Part shown: one piece after another, positions 44,768 through 53,057 of the stretch | Numbering within the stretch: position 1 is the stretch's first letter | Layout of the letters: each line of letters begins with the position of its first letter | NCBI RefSeq assembly: GCF_002197685.1 | Contig: NZ_NBBI01000002.1 | Span: 186,001-250,000, forward strand | Source: Sphingomonas dokdonensis | GTDB taxonomy: Bacteria > Pseudomonadota > Alphaproteobacteria > Sphingomonadales > Sphingomonadaceae | Reading direction: 5' to 3' | DNA length: 64,000 bases | The notes under the pieces: generated by a model | The model's database searches: none | The model's input: only the letters and a program-made list of their open reading frames with translations | Told to the model about the DNA's origin: nothing | Made by a program: the position numbers and the translations under genes

Positions 44768-46873
44768 TCAGACCCGCTCCACCGAATTTACCGCGTCCGC
44801 GGCCCGCAACGCCGACAACAGACGCATCAACTGGTGAGCGTCATGCACCTCGACGTCGATCACGTTGGTGTGAAACTGCGTGTCGCGCGTGTCGAGGCGC
44901 AGGTTGATGATGTTTGCCTTGTGCTGACCGATGATCGTCGCCAGTACGCCGAGCGCGCCGGGCTCGTTCTTCACCTCTACGGCGATACGGGCAGTGGCGC
45001 CTTCGGTCTCGTTCCCCCATTTGAGATCGAGCCAGTCGGTTTCTTCCTCGGACCGGTCGGCCAGATCGGCAAGCGTCGGGCAATCGATCCGGTGCACCTC
45101 GATCGACGCATCGGGGCGACGCAAGCCGATGATCCGGTCGCCCGGCACCGGATGACAGCAGTCGCCAAGCTCGTAGGCGACGCCCGGCGCTAGTCCGTCG
45201 ATCGAGATAGCGGAGGACTGCGGCGGCGCCTGCGCCACATCGGCGCCGGCCGAGCCGGGCATCAGTGCCTCCATCATCTGTGCGTCCGTGATGGTGCGGC
45301 GGGCGATCGCCTGCATCAGCGCGGCCTCGTCGGCGAGTTTTACGCGCTTCAAAGCATGGGTAAGCGCATCCACGCCGAGCGGGGCGGGCAGGCGTGCAAC
45401 GATGTCGTCGTAAAGCTTCCGGCCGAGCGCGATGGTCTGCTCGCGCTCCACCTGCCGCAAATGCCGGCGAATGGCCGCCAGCGCCTTGCCGGTAATGGCG
45501 AAGTTCAGCCAGTTGGGCTGCGGTGTCTGCGCCTTGGACCGCAGCACCTGCACCTGATCGCCGTTCTCGATCACCGTGCGCAGCGGCACGACACGGCCGT
45601 TGATCTTGGCGCCCACCGCCTGATCGCCAAGATCGGTGTGAACGGCATAGGCGAAGTCGATCGGCGTCGCGCCTTTGGGCAGCTGGATCAGCTCGCCCTT
45701 CGGCGTGAAGGCGAAGATGCGGTCCTGGTACATTGCCATGCGAGTGTGCTCCAGCAGCTCTTCCGGGCTGCCGGCGGTGTCCAGAATTTCAACCAGATCG
45801 GCGATCCAGCTGTGCTGCGTCTGCGGGCTGACCCGAGCGCCCTGCTTGTAGGCCCAGTGCGCCGCCAGGCCGAACTCGGCCTCCGCATGCATCTCCTCGG
45901 TGCGGATCTGTATTTCGACGCGCTGGTTCTCGGCATGGATCACCGAGGTGTGCAGCGAGCGATAGCCGTTGCGCTTGGGCGTGGAGATGTAATCCTTGAA
46001 CCGCCCCGGTACCATCGGCCAGCGGCGATGGATGTGGCCAAGGGCGGCGTAGCAATCGTTCTCGGTCTTCACGATCGCGCGGAACGCCATGATATCGGAC
46101 AATTGCTCAAAGCTGATGTGCCGCTCCTGCATCTTGCGCCAGATGCTGTACGGATGCTTCTCCCGACCCGTCACCTCCACATCCACGCCGTGGCGGGAAA
46201 GCAGCAGCTTCAGCCCCGACGCGATTTTCGTGATGCGGTCGCCGCCGCCAGCCTTCAGTTGCTCCAGCCGGCGCGTGATCGAGACATAGGCTTCGGGTTC
46301 CAACTGCTGAAACGCGAGCGTCTGCATCTCGTTCATGAACTCGTACATGCCGATCCGCTCGGCGAGCGGCGCATAGATATCCATCGTCTCACGCGCGATG
46401 CGGCGACGCTTCTCCTCCGATTTGATGAAGTGGAGGGTGCGCATGTTGTGAAGACGATCGGCAAGCTTCACCAGCAACACGCGAATGTCGCCGGACATCG
46501 CGAGCAGGAATTTGCGCAGGTTCTCCGCTGCGCGCTCGCTTTCTGTCTGCGCCTCGATCTTGCTGAGCTTGGTGACGCCCTCAACCAGCCGGGCGACATT
46601 GTCGCCGAACAATTGCTGGATCTGGTCGCTCGTGGCGACCGTATCCTCCACCGTGTCATGCAGGATCGCAGTGGCGATCGTCTCGTCATCGAGGTGCAGT
46701 TCGGTCAGGATTCCGGCCACCTCGATCGGGTGGCTGAAATACGGGTCGCCGCTCGCGCGCTTCTGCGTCCCATGCGCGTTGACAGAAAAGACATAGGCGC
46801 GATTGAGCAGCGCCTCGTCGGCATGCGGGTCGTAATCAAGGACCCGGTCTACAAGTTCATATTGCCGCAGCAC
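44768..46873 (-). CDS. spoT: Bifunctional (p)ppGpp synthetase/hydrolase (Rel/SpoT)
   Basis: The single RSH stringent-response enzyme typical of alphaproteobacteria. The 701-residue product has an HD hydrolase domain with ILHDTVEDT (about 72) and DRLHNMRTL, intact and so probably active. The synthetase domain has RFKDYISTPKRNGYRSLH and EFGLAAHWAYK; TGS follows (VHTDLGDQAVGAKING), then a zinc-finger-like helical region and a C-terminal ACT domain. Start is GTG 46873. It would set ppGpp levels under amino acid or carbon starvation. Confidence 0.96.
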   Translation of the reverse strand: MLRQYELVDRVLDYDPHADEALLNRAYVFSVNAHGTQKRASGDPYFSHPIEVAGILTELHLDDETIATAILHDTVEDTVATSDQIQQLFGDNVARLVEGVTKLSKIEAQTESERAAENLRKFLLAMSGDIRVLLVKLADRLHNMRTLHFIKSEEKRRRIARETMDIYAPLAERIGMYEFMNEMQTLAFQQLEPEAYVSITRRLEQLKAGGGDRITKIASGLKLLLSRHGVDVEVTGREKHPYSIWRKMQERHISFEQLSDIMAFRAIVKTENDCYAALGHIHRRWPMVPGRFKDYISTPKRNGYRSLHTSVIHAENQRVEIQIRTEEMHAEAEFGLAAHWAYKQGARVSPQTQHSWIADLVEILDTAGSPEELLEHTRMAMYQDRIFAFTPKGELIQLPKGATPIDFAYAVHTDLGDQAVGAKINGRVVPLRTVIENGDQVQVLRSKAQTPQPNWLNFAITGKALAAIRRHLRQVEREQTIALGRKLYDDIVARLPAPLGVDALTHALKRVKLADEAALMQAIARRTITDAQMMEALMPGSAGADVAQAPPQSSAISIDGLAPGVAYELGDCCHPVPGDRIIGLRRPDASIEVHRIDCPTLADLADRSEEETDWLDLKWGNETEGATARIAVEVKNEPGALGVLATIIGQHKANIINLRLDTRDTQFHTNVIDVEVHDAHQLMRLLSALRAADAVNSVERV

Positions 46874-46927
46874 AGCTCAGGATCTGAGCAGGCGCGACAT
46901 GCTTTGCAACAAAAAAGGAGCGGGCAA

Positions 46928-46960
46928 CAAAAAGGGCCCGCACCATGCGATGCAGGCCCT
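46928..46960 (-). terminator. Rho-independent terminator of the CC_3452-like gene
   Basis: On the minus strand, arms at 46951-46960 and 46933-46942 form a GC stem with one mismatch, followed by a T-run (46932-46928). It lies 27 bases after the stop codon. Closely resembles the degP terminator (177-212) in sequence. Confidence 0.75.
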
Positions 46961-46986
46961 CTTCCGTTTATCGGCGGGAGTGCCGA

Positions 46987-47346
46987 TCAGTTAGCGGGTG
47001 CCGAGGAGACGTCGGCCTTCGCCGCCATCGCCTTGCCACCCTTCGCCTTTGCGTTGCACGCGTCCAGCGCCGCGCCGTCGAACGCTTCGCCATTCACCGC
47101 AAAGGCGGTGAGCGTGCCAGCGCTGCGCGCCACCAGCTGACAAGCGATCATTTCACGCACGGGTGCATTGGTGACGACATAGGCGCCATCACGGACCTGC
47201 CACTGCGTGTCACGGGTGATGAGGAAGCTCTTGGTCGGCGCACTGGCCGGTGTCGCAACATAAGTGTCGCGCGGGCCTGCCGAAACGCCGGCGGATGCAA
47301 GGATCGCCGCGGAGGCAATAACCGACCTAGCGAGGATGCGAATCAT
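46987..47346 (-). CDS. Small exported protein, CC_3452 family
   Basis: 119 residues: signal peptide (about 1-23, ending ASAGVSA) and a short mature domain with TYVATPASAPTKSFLITRDT, which matches the CC_3452 family of sphingomonads and caulobacters, then MIACQLVARSAG. The family usually has a Cys pair; here a Cys remains in MIACQL and another in ALDACNAKAK. The Ala/Lys-rich tail is low complexity. Start ATG 47346 fits the signal peptide; a 20-residue extension covers the operator and is rejected. Divergent from hxlR with the palindrome between them. Function unknown. Confidence 0.78.
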   Translation of the reverse strand: MIRILARSVIASAAILASAGVSAGPRDTYVATPASAPTKSFLITRDTQWQVRDGAYVVTNAPVREMIACQLVARSAGTLTAFAVNGEAFDGAALDACNAKAKGGKAMAAKADVSSAPAN

Positions 47347-47390
47347 GGAAGAACACTCCCGAAAACCTAATGCGTTCCACCTAGATGCCG

Positions 47391-47423
47391 CACATGCGAG
47401 TTTCAATAGAAAACTCGCATGTG
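47391..47423. promoter_or_regulatory. Perfect 13-bp palindromic operator between CC_3452 gene and hxlR
   Basis: Arms CACATGCGAGTTT (47391-47403) and AAACTCGCATGTG (47411-47423) are exact reverse complements around a seven-base spacer. A third partial copy, GTGCGAGTT, overlaps the right arm (47421-47429). It lies 45-77 bases upstream of the minus-strand gene start and 80-112 bases upstream of hxlR, an ideal place for the HxlR dimer to control both. Confidence 0.8.
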
Positions 47424-47502
47424 CGAGTTGCAGATCGCAACGTTTATTTTGTGTTCGGCCTCCGGGTCGCTATCCGCTACCCTCGTGTTCAAAGGAGCGT
47501 TG

Positions 47503-47976
47503 ATGGACAAGTTGCGGGAACAATTGGGTGAATGCAGTCTTCCCGCCGCACTTGAGACGATGGGCGAGCGCTGGGCGTTCCTGATCCTGCGCGCTGCCTT
47601 CAATGGCTTGCGCCACTTCGAGGAGTTCCAGTCCGAACTGGGGATCGCGCGCAACATTCTGGCGAATCGGCTGGCGCGCTTCGTGGATCACGGCATCATG
47701 GAGCGACAGTCGCTAGCCGAGGACCGCCGCAAGATCGCTTACTGCCTCACCGACAAGGGGTATGCGCTGCTTCCCACCATGGTTGCGCTGCGGCAATGGG
47801 GCGAACGGTGGGAAACCGGATCGCCCGCCTTTCCGATCCTGGTCGATGCTCGTGACAATTGCCCCATCCAGGAGGTGGCGGTGTTGAGTCACGACGGTCG
47901 GGTGCTCGGCAAGGAAGACCTGCACTGGGCCTTGCCCGGGGATGTCGCCAGCAAGGATCGCGACGCCGCACAATAG
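47503..47976 (+). CDS. HxlR family winged-helix transcriptional regulator
   Basis: 157 residues. The HxlR winged helix occupies about 5-100, with ECSLPAALETMGERWAFLIL, FQSELGIARNILANRLARF (recognition helix region) and YCLTDKGYALLP. A C-terminal part of about 50 residues has Cys in DARDNCPIQEVAV. Cys10 lies where the redox- or electrophile-sensing Cys of HxlR/YodB regulators is found. ATG 47503 follows AAAGGAG. Likely autoregulated through the palindrome at 47391-47423. Confidence 0.92.
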   Translation: MDKLREQLGECSLPAALETMGERWAFLILRAAFNGLRHFEEFQSELGIARNILANRLARFVDHGIMERQSLAEDRRKIAYCLTDKGYALLPTMVALRQWGERWETGSPAFPILVDARDNCPIQEVAVLSHDGRVLGKEDLHWALPGDVASKDRDAAQ

Positions 47977-48034
47977 CGGCGTCTTCGTTCCGACGGAGGT
48001 TGGGCGGCCAACGAATGGCCGCCGCTCGCTTGGC

Positions 48035-48760
48035 TTAGACGAACAGTTCCGCGAGGAAGTCGCTCATCGCCTTCCAGCTGCGGCGATCGGCGCGCTCCTC
48101 GTGGCCGAAGGTGCGATCGGACGTCTGCGGCATGCCGGCATCGGTGAAGGCGTGGCCGGCATTGCCATAGGCGTGGATCTGCCAGTCAGCCTGCCCCTCG
48201 GTCAGTTCGCGACCGAGCGCGACCATCGTGTCGGGCGGGCAGAGCGGGTCTTCCCAGCCGTGGCACACCAGCAGCTTCGCCGCGATCGGTGACACGTTGG
48301 CGTAATCGGGTTGATCGTACACGCCGTGGAAGCTGACGCCGCCAAGGATCGGCAGCCCGCTGCGCGCCATGTCGAGCACGCACTTGCCGCCGAAGCAGAA
48401 GCCGATCGCCGCCACGCGGGCCGGATCGACGGCGGCGAACCCGCGAAGCGCGTCCAGCGATGCGGACAGCCGCTCGCGAAGCAGCGCACGATCGGCGTTC
48501 AGCACGTCCATATATTCGGAAACGTTGTCGCTATCGCGCGTCTTGCGCCTGCCCTGGCCGAAGACGTCGCAGGCGAGCGCGACATAGCCGAGCTTGGCGA
48601 GATCCTCCGCCTTCTGGTTGTCCGATTCCTTCTGGCCCAGGATGTTGGGGCAGACCAGCACGCCGGGGCGCGGCGTCTCCACCTCGTCCTCCCAAGCGAT
48701 CACGCCTTCGAACGGGCCGCCGGGGCCGTCGTAGATCAGGGTCTGCCGGACAATTGCCAT
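48035..48760 (-). CDS. Dienelactone hydrolase family protein
   Basis: 241-residue alpha/beta hydrolase of the DLH type. The nucleophile is Cys in GFCFGGKCVLD, the acid Asp in HGWEDPLCPPD and the base His in NAGHAFTDAG. The family hydrolyses dienelactone in chlorocatechol degradation, but most chromosomal members act on other esters; no aromatic-degradation genes are nearby. Divergent from gpmA. Confidence 0.9.
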   Translation of the reverse strand: MAIVRQTLIYDGPGGPFEGVIAWEDEVETPRPGVLVCPNILGQKESDNQKAEDLAKLGYVALACDVFGQGRRKTRDSDNVSEYMDVLNADRALLRERLSASLDALRGFAAVDPARVAAIGFCFGGKCVLDMARSGLPILGGVSFHGVYDQPDYANVSPIAAKLLVCHGWEDPLCPPDTMVALGRELTEGQADWQIHAYGNAGHAFTDAGMPQTSDRTFGHEERADRRSWKAMSDFLAELFV

Positions 48761-48866
48761 CTGTACCTCCTGGAGCGCTGGTTACCGTGCGCGCTTGCTG
48801 AACGGGCGAACTTCTCCCTATCAGCGCGCCGAGCGCGCTTCTACCGAGCGCTAACGGGAGACACCG

Positions 48867-49553
48867 ATGCCAAAGCTCGTCCTGATCCGCCACGGGCAGT
48901 CCGCCTGGAACCTGGAAAATCGCTTCACCGGCTGGTGGGACGTCGACGTGACCGAAAAGGGTGCGGCGGAGGCGCGCGCGGCGGGCGAACTGATGGCGGC
49001 CAAGGGGCTGGACTTCGACCAGACGTTCACCTCGCTCCAGACCCGTGCGATCAAGACGCTGAACCTCGCGCTGGAGGCGATGGGCCGCCTGTGGCTGCCG
49101 ACGGAGAAGCATTGGCGGCTGAACGAGCGGCATTATGGCGGGCTGACCGGCCTCAACAAGGCGGAGACCGCGGCCAAGCACGGCGACGAACAGGTGCACA
49201 TCTGGCGCCGCAGCTTCGACATACCGCCGCCCGTGTCCGAGGCCGGCAGCGACTATGACGTCGCGAACGACCGCCGCTATGCCGGCATCGACGTGCCCGC
49301 CACCGAAAGCCTGAAGGACACGATTGCGCGCGTCCTGCCGTATTGGGAAGAGCGCATCGCCCCTGCGCTGAAGGACGGGCAGCGCGTGCTGATCTCCGCG
49401 CACGGCAATTCGCTGCGCGCGCTGGTGAAGCACCTGTCGAACATTCCGGACGACGAGATCACCGGATTGGAGATCCCCACCGGTCAGCCGATCGTCTACG
49501 AACTGGCCGACGATCTGTCCGCGATCGACCGTTATTACCTCAACGAACGCTGA
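48867..49553 (+). CDS. gpmA: 2,3-bisphosphoglycerate-dependent phosphoglycerate mutase
   Basis: Interconverts 3- and 2-phosphoglycerate in glycolysis/gluconeogenesis. The 228-residue product has the catalytic [18 protein letters not shown] (phospho-His at about 11), [14 protein letters not shown] and [20 protein letters not shown] ribosome site precedes the ATG. Next gene, rarD, follows by 22 bases. Confidence 0.96.
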   Translation: MPKLVLIRHGQSAWNLENRFTGWWDVDVTEKGAAEARAAGELMAAKGLDFDQTFTSLQTRAIKTLNLALEAMGRLWLPTEKHWRLNERHYGGLTGLNKAETAAKHGDEQVHIWRRSFDIPPPVSEAGSDYDVANDRRYAGIDVPATESLKDTIARVLPYWEERIAPALKDGQRVLISAHGNSLRALVKHLSNIPDDEITGLEIPTGQPIVYELADDLSAIDRYYLNER

Positions 49554-49575
49554 CACGTCCGGGAGCGCCGCCGCC

Positions 49576-50475
49576 GTGACCAACAATGCCGCGCGCGGCG
49601 GGCTCCTGCTGGGGTTGGGCGCATATGCGATCTGGGGTGTCCTGCCGCTGTATTTCCGCTGGCTGGGCGGGGTGCCTGCGCTGGAGGTGCTGGCGCATCG
49701 CGTGGTGTGGTCGCTGGCGCTGCTGCTGATCGTGGTGACGGCGCTGCGGCGCTGGCCGGCGGTGCGCGCGGCGGTGACCGGGCGGACGATGGCGATGCTG
49801 GCGGCGAGTGCGCTGCTGATCGCGACCAACTGGCTAATCTACATTTGGGCGGTGAATAACCACCAGACACTGGCGGCGAGCCTTGGTTATTTCATCAACC
49901 CGCTCGTCAACGTGGCCCTAGGCGTTGCGGTGCTGGGCGAGCGGCTCCGGCGGTGGCAGGGGGTGGCGATCGCCGTTGCCGCGGTCGGCGTCATCGCAAT
50001 GGCGATTGGCGCGATCGAGACCTTGTGGATATCGCTGACGCTGGCGCTGTCGTTCGGTTTCTATGGGCTGGTGCGCAAGATGGTCGCGATCGACTCGCTG
50101 GGCGGACTGACCATCGAGACGGCGCTGCTGACCCCGCCGTCGCTGATCTATCTGCTCATAATGGCGGAGGGTGGCGGCGGCGCATTCGGCGGTGACGCGG
50201 TGCTCAACGCCAAGCTGGTGGCGCTCGGTATCGTCACTGCGGCGCCGCTGCTGATGTTCGCCGAGGCCGCGCGGCGGCTGCCCTATTCGACGCTCGGCCT
50301 GCTGCAATATCTCGCGCCCACGCTCCAGTTCATCGTTGCGGTAGCAGTGTTCGGCGAGCCGCTGCGGCCGTTGCACCTCCTCGTGTTCGGGCTGATCTGG
50401 GCGGGATGCGCGCTGTTCGCGTGGGACGGCTTGCGTGCGGCGCGCGCCCGTGCGCGCAAGCCGGTTGTGGCCTGA
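49576..50475 (+). CDS. rarD: RarD/EamA family transporter
   Basis: 299 residues, ten transmembrane helices in two EamA repeats. The RarD-type start is GLLLGLGAYAIWGVLPLYF, followed by LAHRVVWSLALL and NWLIYIWAVNN. Members are proposed drug/metabolite or permease-like exporters (chloramphenicol sensitivity protein in older annotation); the substrate is unknown. GTG start after GGGAG. Convergent with the radical SAM gene, three bases apart. Confidence 0.9.
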   Translation: MTNNAARGGLLLGLGAYAIWGVLPLYFRWLGGVPALEVLAHRVVWSLALLLIVVTALRRWPAVRAAVTGRTMAMLAASALLIATNWLIYIWAVNNHQTLAASLGYFINPLVNVALGVAVLGERLRRWQGVAIAVAAVGVIAMAIGAIETLWISLTLALSFGFYGLVRKMVAIDSLGGLTIETALLTPPSLIYLLIMAEGGGGAFGGDAVLNAKLVALGIVTAAPLLMFAEAARRLPYSTLGLLQYLAPTLQFIVAVAVFGEPLRPLHLLVFGLIWAGCALFAWDGLRAARARARKPVVA

Positions 50476-50478
50476 CGG

Positions 50479-51726
50479 TCAGGCGGCGAACAGCTCCAGC
50501 TGCTGCTTTTTTGGGGCGACCAGCGGCTTCAGCTCCGCCTTGTCGGTCAGCGCGACAGGGCGCCAATCCTCCGCTACGATGAACGGCCGGATCTTGGCGA
50601 TCGACACCGTCAGCCGCGCGACATCGTCAAGCCGCAGCTTGCGCCAGCGCCGGCTGGTCAGGATGTTGGCCACCGCCTTGGTGCCGAGGCCCGGTACGCG
50701 CAGCAGCAGTTCCTTTGGTGCGCGGTTCACGTCGACGGGGAAGGTGTCGCGGAACTTGAGTGCCCAGGCGAGTTTGGGATCGATGTCGAGCGGGAGCATG
50801 CCCGTTGCATCGTCTGCCGCGGCGAGCACCTCCTTGGGTTGGAAGCCGTAGAAGCGCATCAGCCAGTCGGACTGGTACAGCCGGTGCTCGCGCATCAGCG
50901 GCGGGCGCTGGAGCGGCAGCACGGCGGACGCGTCGGGAATTGGGCTGAACGCCGAATAATAGACGCGGCGCAGCTCGAACCGATTGTACAGCGTCGCGGC
51001 CTTGGTGACGATATCGCCGTCGGTCGCCGCATCCGCCCCGACGATCATCTGCGTCGACTGGCCGGCGGGGGCGAAGGTCGGCGCAGACTTGTAGCGCTTC
51101 TTGGCGTCGCGCGTGTCGATGATTGACGATTTGAGCCCGCCCATCGCGCCTTCGATGCGACCATTGTCCTTTTCCGGCGCAAGCCGCTTCAGACCACCGA
51201 CGGTCGGCAGCTCGACGTTGATCGACATGCGGTCGGCATAGAGTCCAGCCTGGTGGATCAGCTCGGGATCGGCGTCGGGGATGGTCTTTAGGTGGATATA
51301 GCCGCGGAAATGGTGATCCTCGCGCAAGCTGCGCGCGACCTCGACCAGCTGCTCCATCGTATAATTGGACGAGCCGATGATGCCCGACGAGAGGAACAGC
51401 CCCTCGATATAGTTGCGGCGGTAGAACGACAGGGTGAGGTTCACCACCTCCTTCGCCGTGAAGCGCGCGCGGCGGACGTTGGAGCTCTTGCGGTTGATGC
51501 AATAATGGCAGTCGAAGATGCAGCTGTTGGTTAGCAGGATCTTCAACAGGCTGATGCAACGACCGTCGGGGGCATAAGCGTGGCAGATGCCCATACCCTC
51601 AGTCGAGCCGAGCCCCTTACCATCGCGCGAGTTGCGCTTGGCCGTGCCCGATGAGGCGCATGACGCATCATATTTTGCTGCATCTGCAAGAATTTCCAGC
51701 TTTTGCCTGACATCGAGCTGCGCCAT
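50479..51726 (-). CDS. Radical SAM protein, putative DNA modification/repair (SplB-related)
   Basis: 415 residues of the putative DNA modification/repair radical SAM family (TIGR03916-type). The cluster motif CIFDCHYC (CxxxCxxC, about 67-74) follows CISLLKILLTNS. The radical SAM barrel comes next, and the C-terminal region has a helix-hairpin-helix (LLLRVPGLGTKAVANIL, about 345-361) able to bind DNA. The N-terminus MAQLDVRQKLEILADAAKYDASC is family-typical. The usual partner gene, a UdgX/TIGR03915-type protein, is not next to it. Divergent from the GT87-like gene. Confidence 0.9.
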   Translation of the reverse strand: MAQLDVRQKLEILADAAKYDASCASSGTAKRNSRDGKGLGSTEGMGICHAYAPDGRCISLLKILLTNSCIFDCHYCINRKSSNVRRARFTAKEVVNLTLSFYRRNYIEGLFLSSGIIGSSNYTMEQLVEVARSLREDHHFRGYIHLKTIPDADPELIHQAGLYADRMSINVELPTVGGLKRLAPEKDNGRIEGAMGGLKSSIIDTRDAKKRYKSAPTFAPAGQSTQMIVGADAATDGDIVTKAATLYNRFELRRVYYSAFSPIPDASAVLPLQRPPLMREHRLYQSDWLMRFYGFQPKEVLAAADDATGMLPLDIDPKLAWALKFRDTFPVDVNRAPKELLLRVPGLGTKAVANILTSRRWRKLRLDDVARLTVSIAKIRPFIVAEDWRPVALTDKAELKPLVAPKKQQLELFAA

Positions 51727-51803
51727 CTGTTCTATATAAGTTCCGCACTGCCCGATGTCGACCTGCGATCGACGCTGTCACAATCCATCGCTATCGCCCC
51801 ATC

Positions 51804-53057
51804 ATGAATCTGCGTCGGTTCGACACGGTCGGCCCTTACCTGCTGCTGCTCGCCACCTGTGTCGCGGGCTGGCTGTTCAAGGCGCATTGCGGCGCCTCGT
51901 GGACGGGCGACGAGCAATATATCACCGGCTGCTATTCGGATGCCTTGCCATTCTGGGGGCTGCGCGGCGTCGCAGCTGGGCAGCTGCCTTACCTGGAGGC
52001 GCGAATCGAATATCCGGTGCTGACGGGCGCGCTGATCTGGCTGGAAGGGATGGTGGTGCGCACGATCGGGGGCACGCGCGGGGACGCATTCGATTTCCTG
52101 CTGGTGGTTTCGATGGTCAACGCGGCGCTCGCCTTCGCCGTGCTGTGGCTTATGGAGCGCGCGCGGGTTCCTATTGTGCGGCGCTGGTGCTGGGCGGGAG
52201 CGCCGCCGCTGATCCTGTACCTGGGGCATAATTGGGACATGCTGGCGGTCGCACTGGCGGTCGCGGCCTTTCTGGCGGCGCGGCGGGACGAAGCGATGAG
52301 CGCCGCGGCACTGGCGGCGATCGGTACGGCGGCGAAGCTGTTTCCCGTCCTGCTGCTGCCGCTGCTTGGCCTAAAGGCGCTATTCCGCAGCGGTGACGGC
52401 TGGTTGCGACGCATCGGATCGGCCGCCCTGCTCGCGTTGGTGGCGATCGCATTCTGGGCGATGCTCAACGCGCCCATCGCGCTGCGCGCCTTCGATAATT
52501 GGAGCGAGTTCTACACCTTCAGCCGCGAACGCGGCGGCACGGCGGCGGCGGTGTGGGAAATCATGGCGACGCAAGGGTGGTGGGCCAGCGACATCGCCAC
52601 GCGCAACCTGTGGTCGTTCGTCATCTTCGCCGGTGGTGCGGCGGCGATCGTACTCATCGGCTGGCGGCGGCATGGCGACGCGCTGTGGGTGCTGTTCACC
52701 CCGGTGCTCGCCTGGTTCCTGCTGACCAACAAGGTCTATTCGCCGCAGTTCGACCTGTGGCTCTACCCGTTCCTGCTGCTCACGTCGCGCCGGCTGTGGC
52801 CGGTGGCGTGGTTCGTGGTCGGCGACCTGGCGGCCTATTGGGCCGAATTCTGGTTCTTCGCCTCGCCCGGCGGCGCAGGTATGGGGGTAACGCAGGAGCA
52901 TATCGCGCTGGCTGCGGCGTTCCGCGCGGCGGCGATGCTGTGGATGGTCGTCGATATTGTGCGCCACCCGGCGCCTGAATGGATGGTCGCGCCGTTGGTC
53001 ACTCCGCGGCGAGCAACGTCTCCGCGGCTTGAAGGTCGACCGACACCAGCCGGCTGA
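51804..53057 (+). CDS. Polytopic mannosyltransferase-like protein (GT87/DUF2029 type)
   Basis: 417 residues, about ten transmembrane helices. An acidic residue pair lies in the first periplasmic loop (SWTGDEQYITGC), and IEYPVLTGALIWLEG resembles GT87 family proteins (polyprenyl-phosphomannose-dependent mannosyltransferases). FPVLLLPLLGLKALFRS and VYSPQFDLWLYPFLLL fit too. The 3' end overlaps the 3' end of convergent smc by 59 bases, and the last 20 residues look unconserved. Substrate unknown. Confidence 0.8.
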   Translation: MNLRRFDTVGPYLLLLATCVAGWLFKAHCGASWTGDEQYITGCYSDALPFWGLRGVAAGQLPYLEARIEYPVLTGALIWLEGMVVRTIGGTRGDAFDFLLVVSMVNAALAFAVLWLMERARVPIVRRWCWAGAPPLILYLGHNWDMLAVALAVAAFLAARRDEAMSAAALAAIGTAAKLFPVLLLPLLGLKALFRSGDGWLRRIGSAALLALVAIAFWAMLNAPIALRAFDNWSEFYTFSRERGGTAAAVWEIMATQGWWASDIATRNLWSFVIFAGGAAAIVLIGWRRHGDALWVLFTPVLAWFLLTNKVYSPQFDLWLYPFLLLTSRRLWPVAWFVVGDLAAYWAEFWFFASPGGAGMGVTQEHIALAAAFRAAAMLWMVVDIVRHPAPEWMVAPLVTPRRATSPRLEGRPTPAG

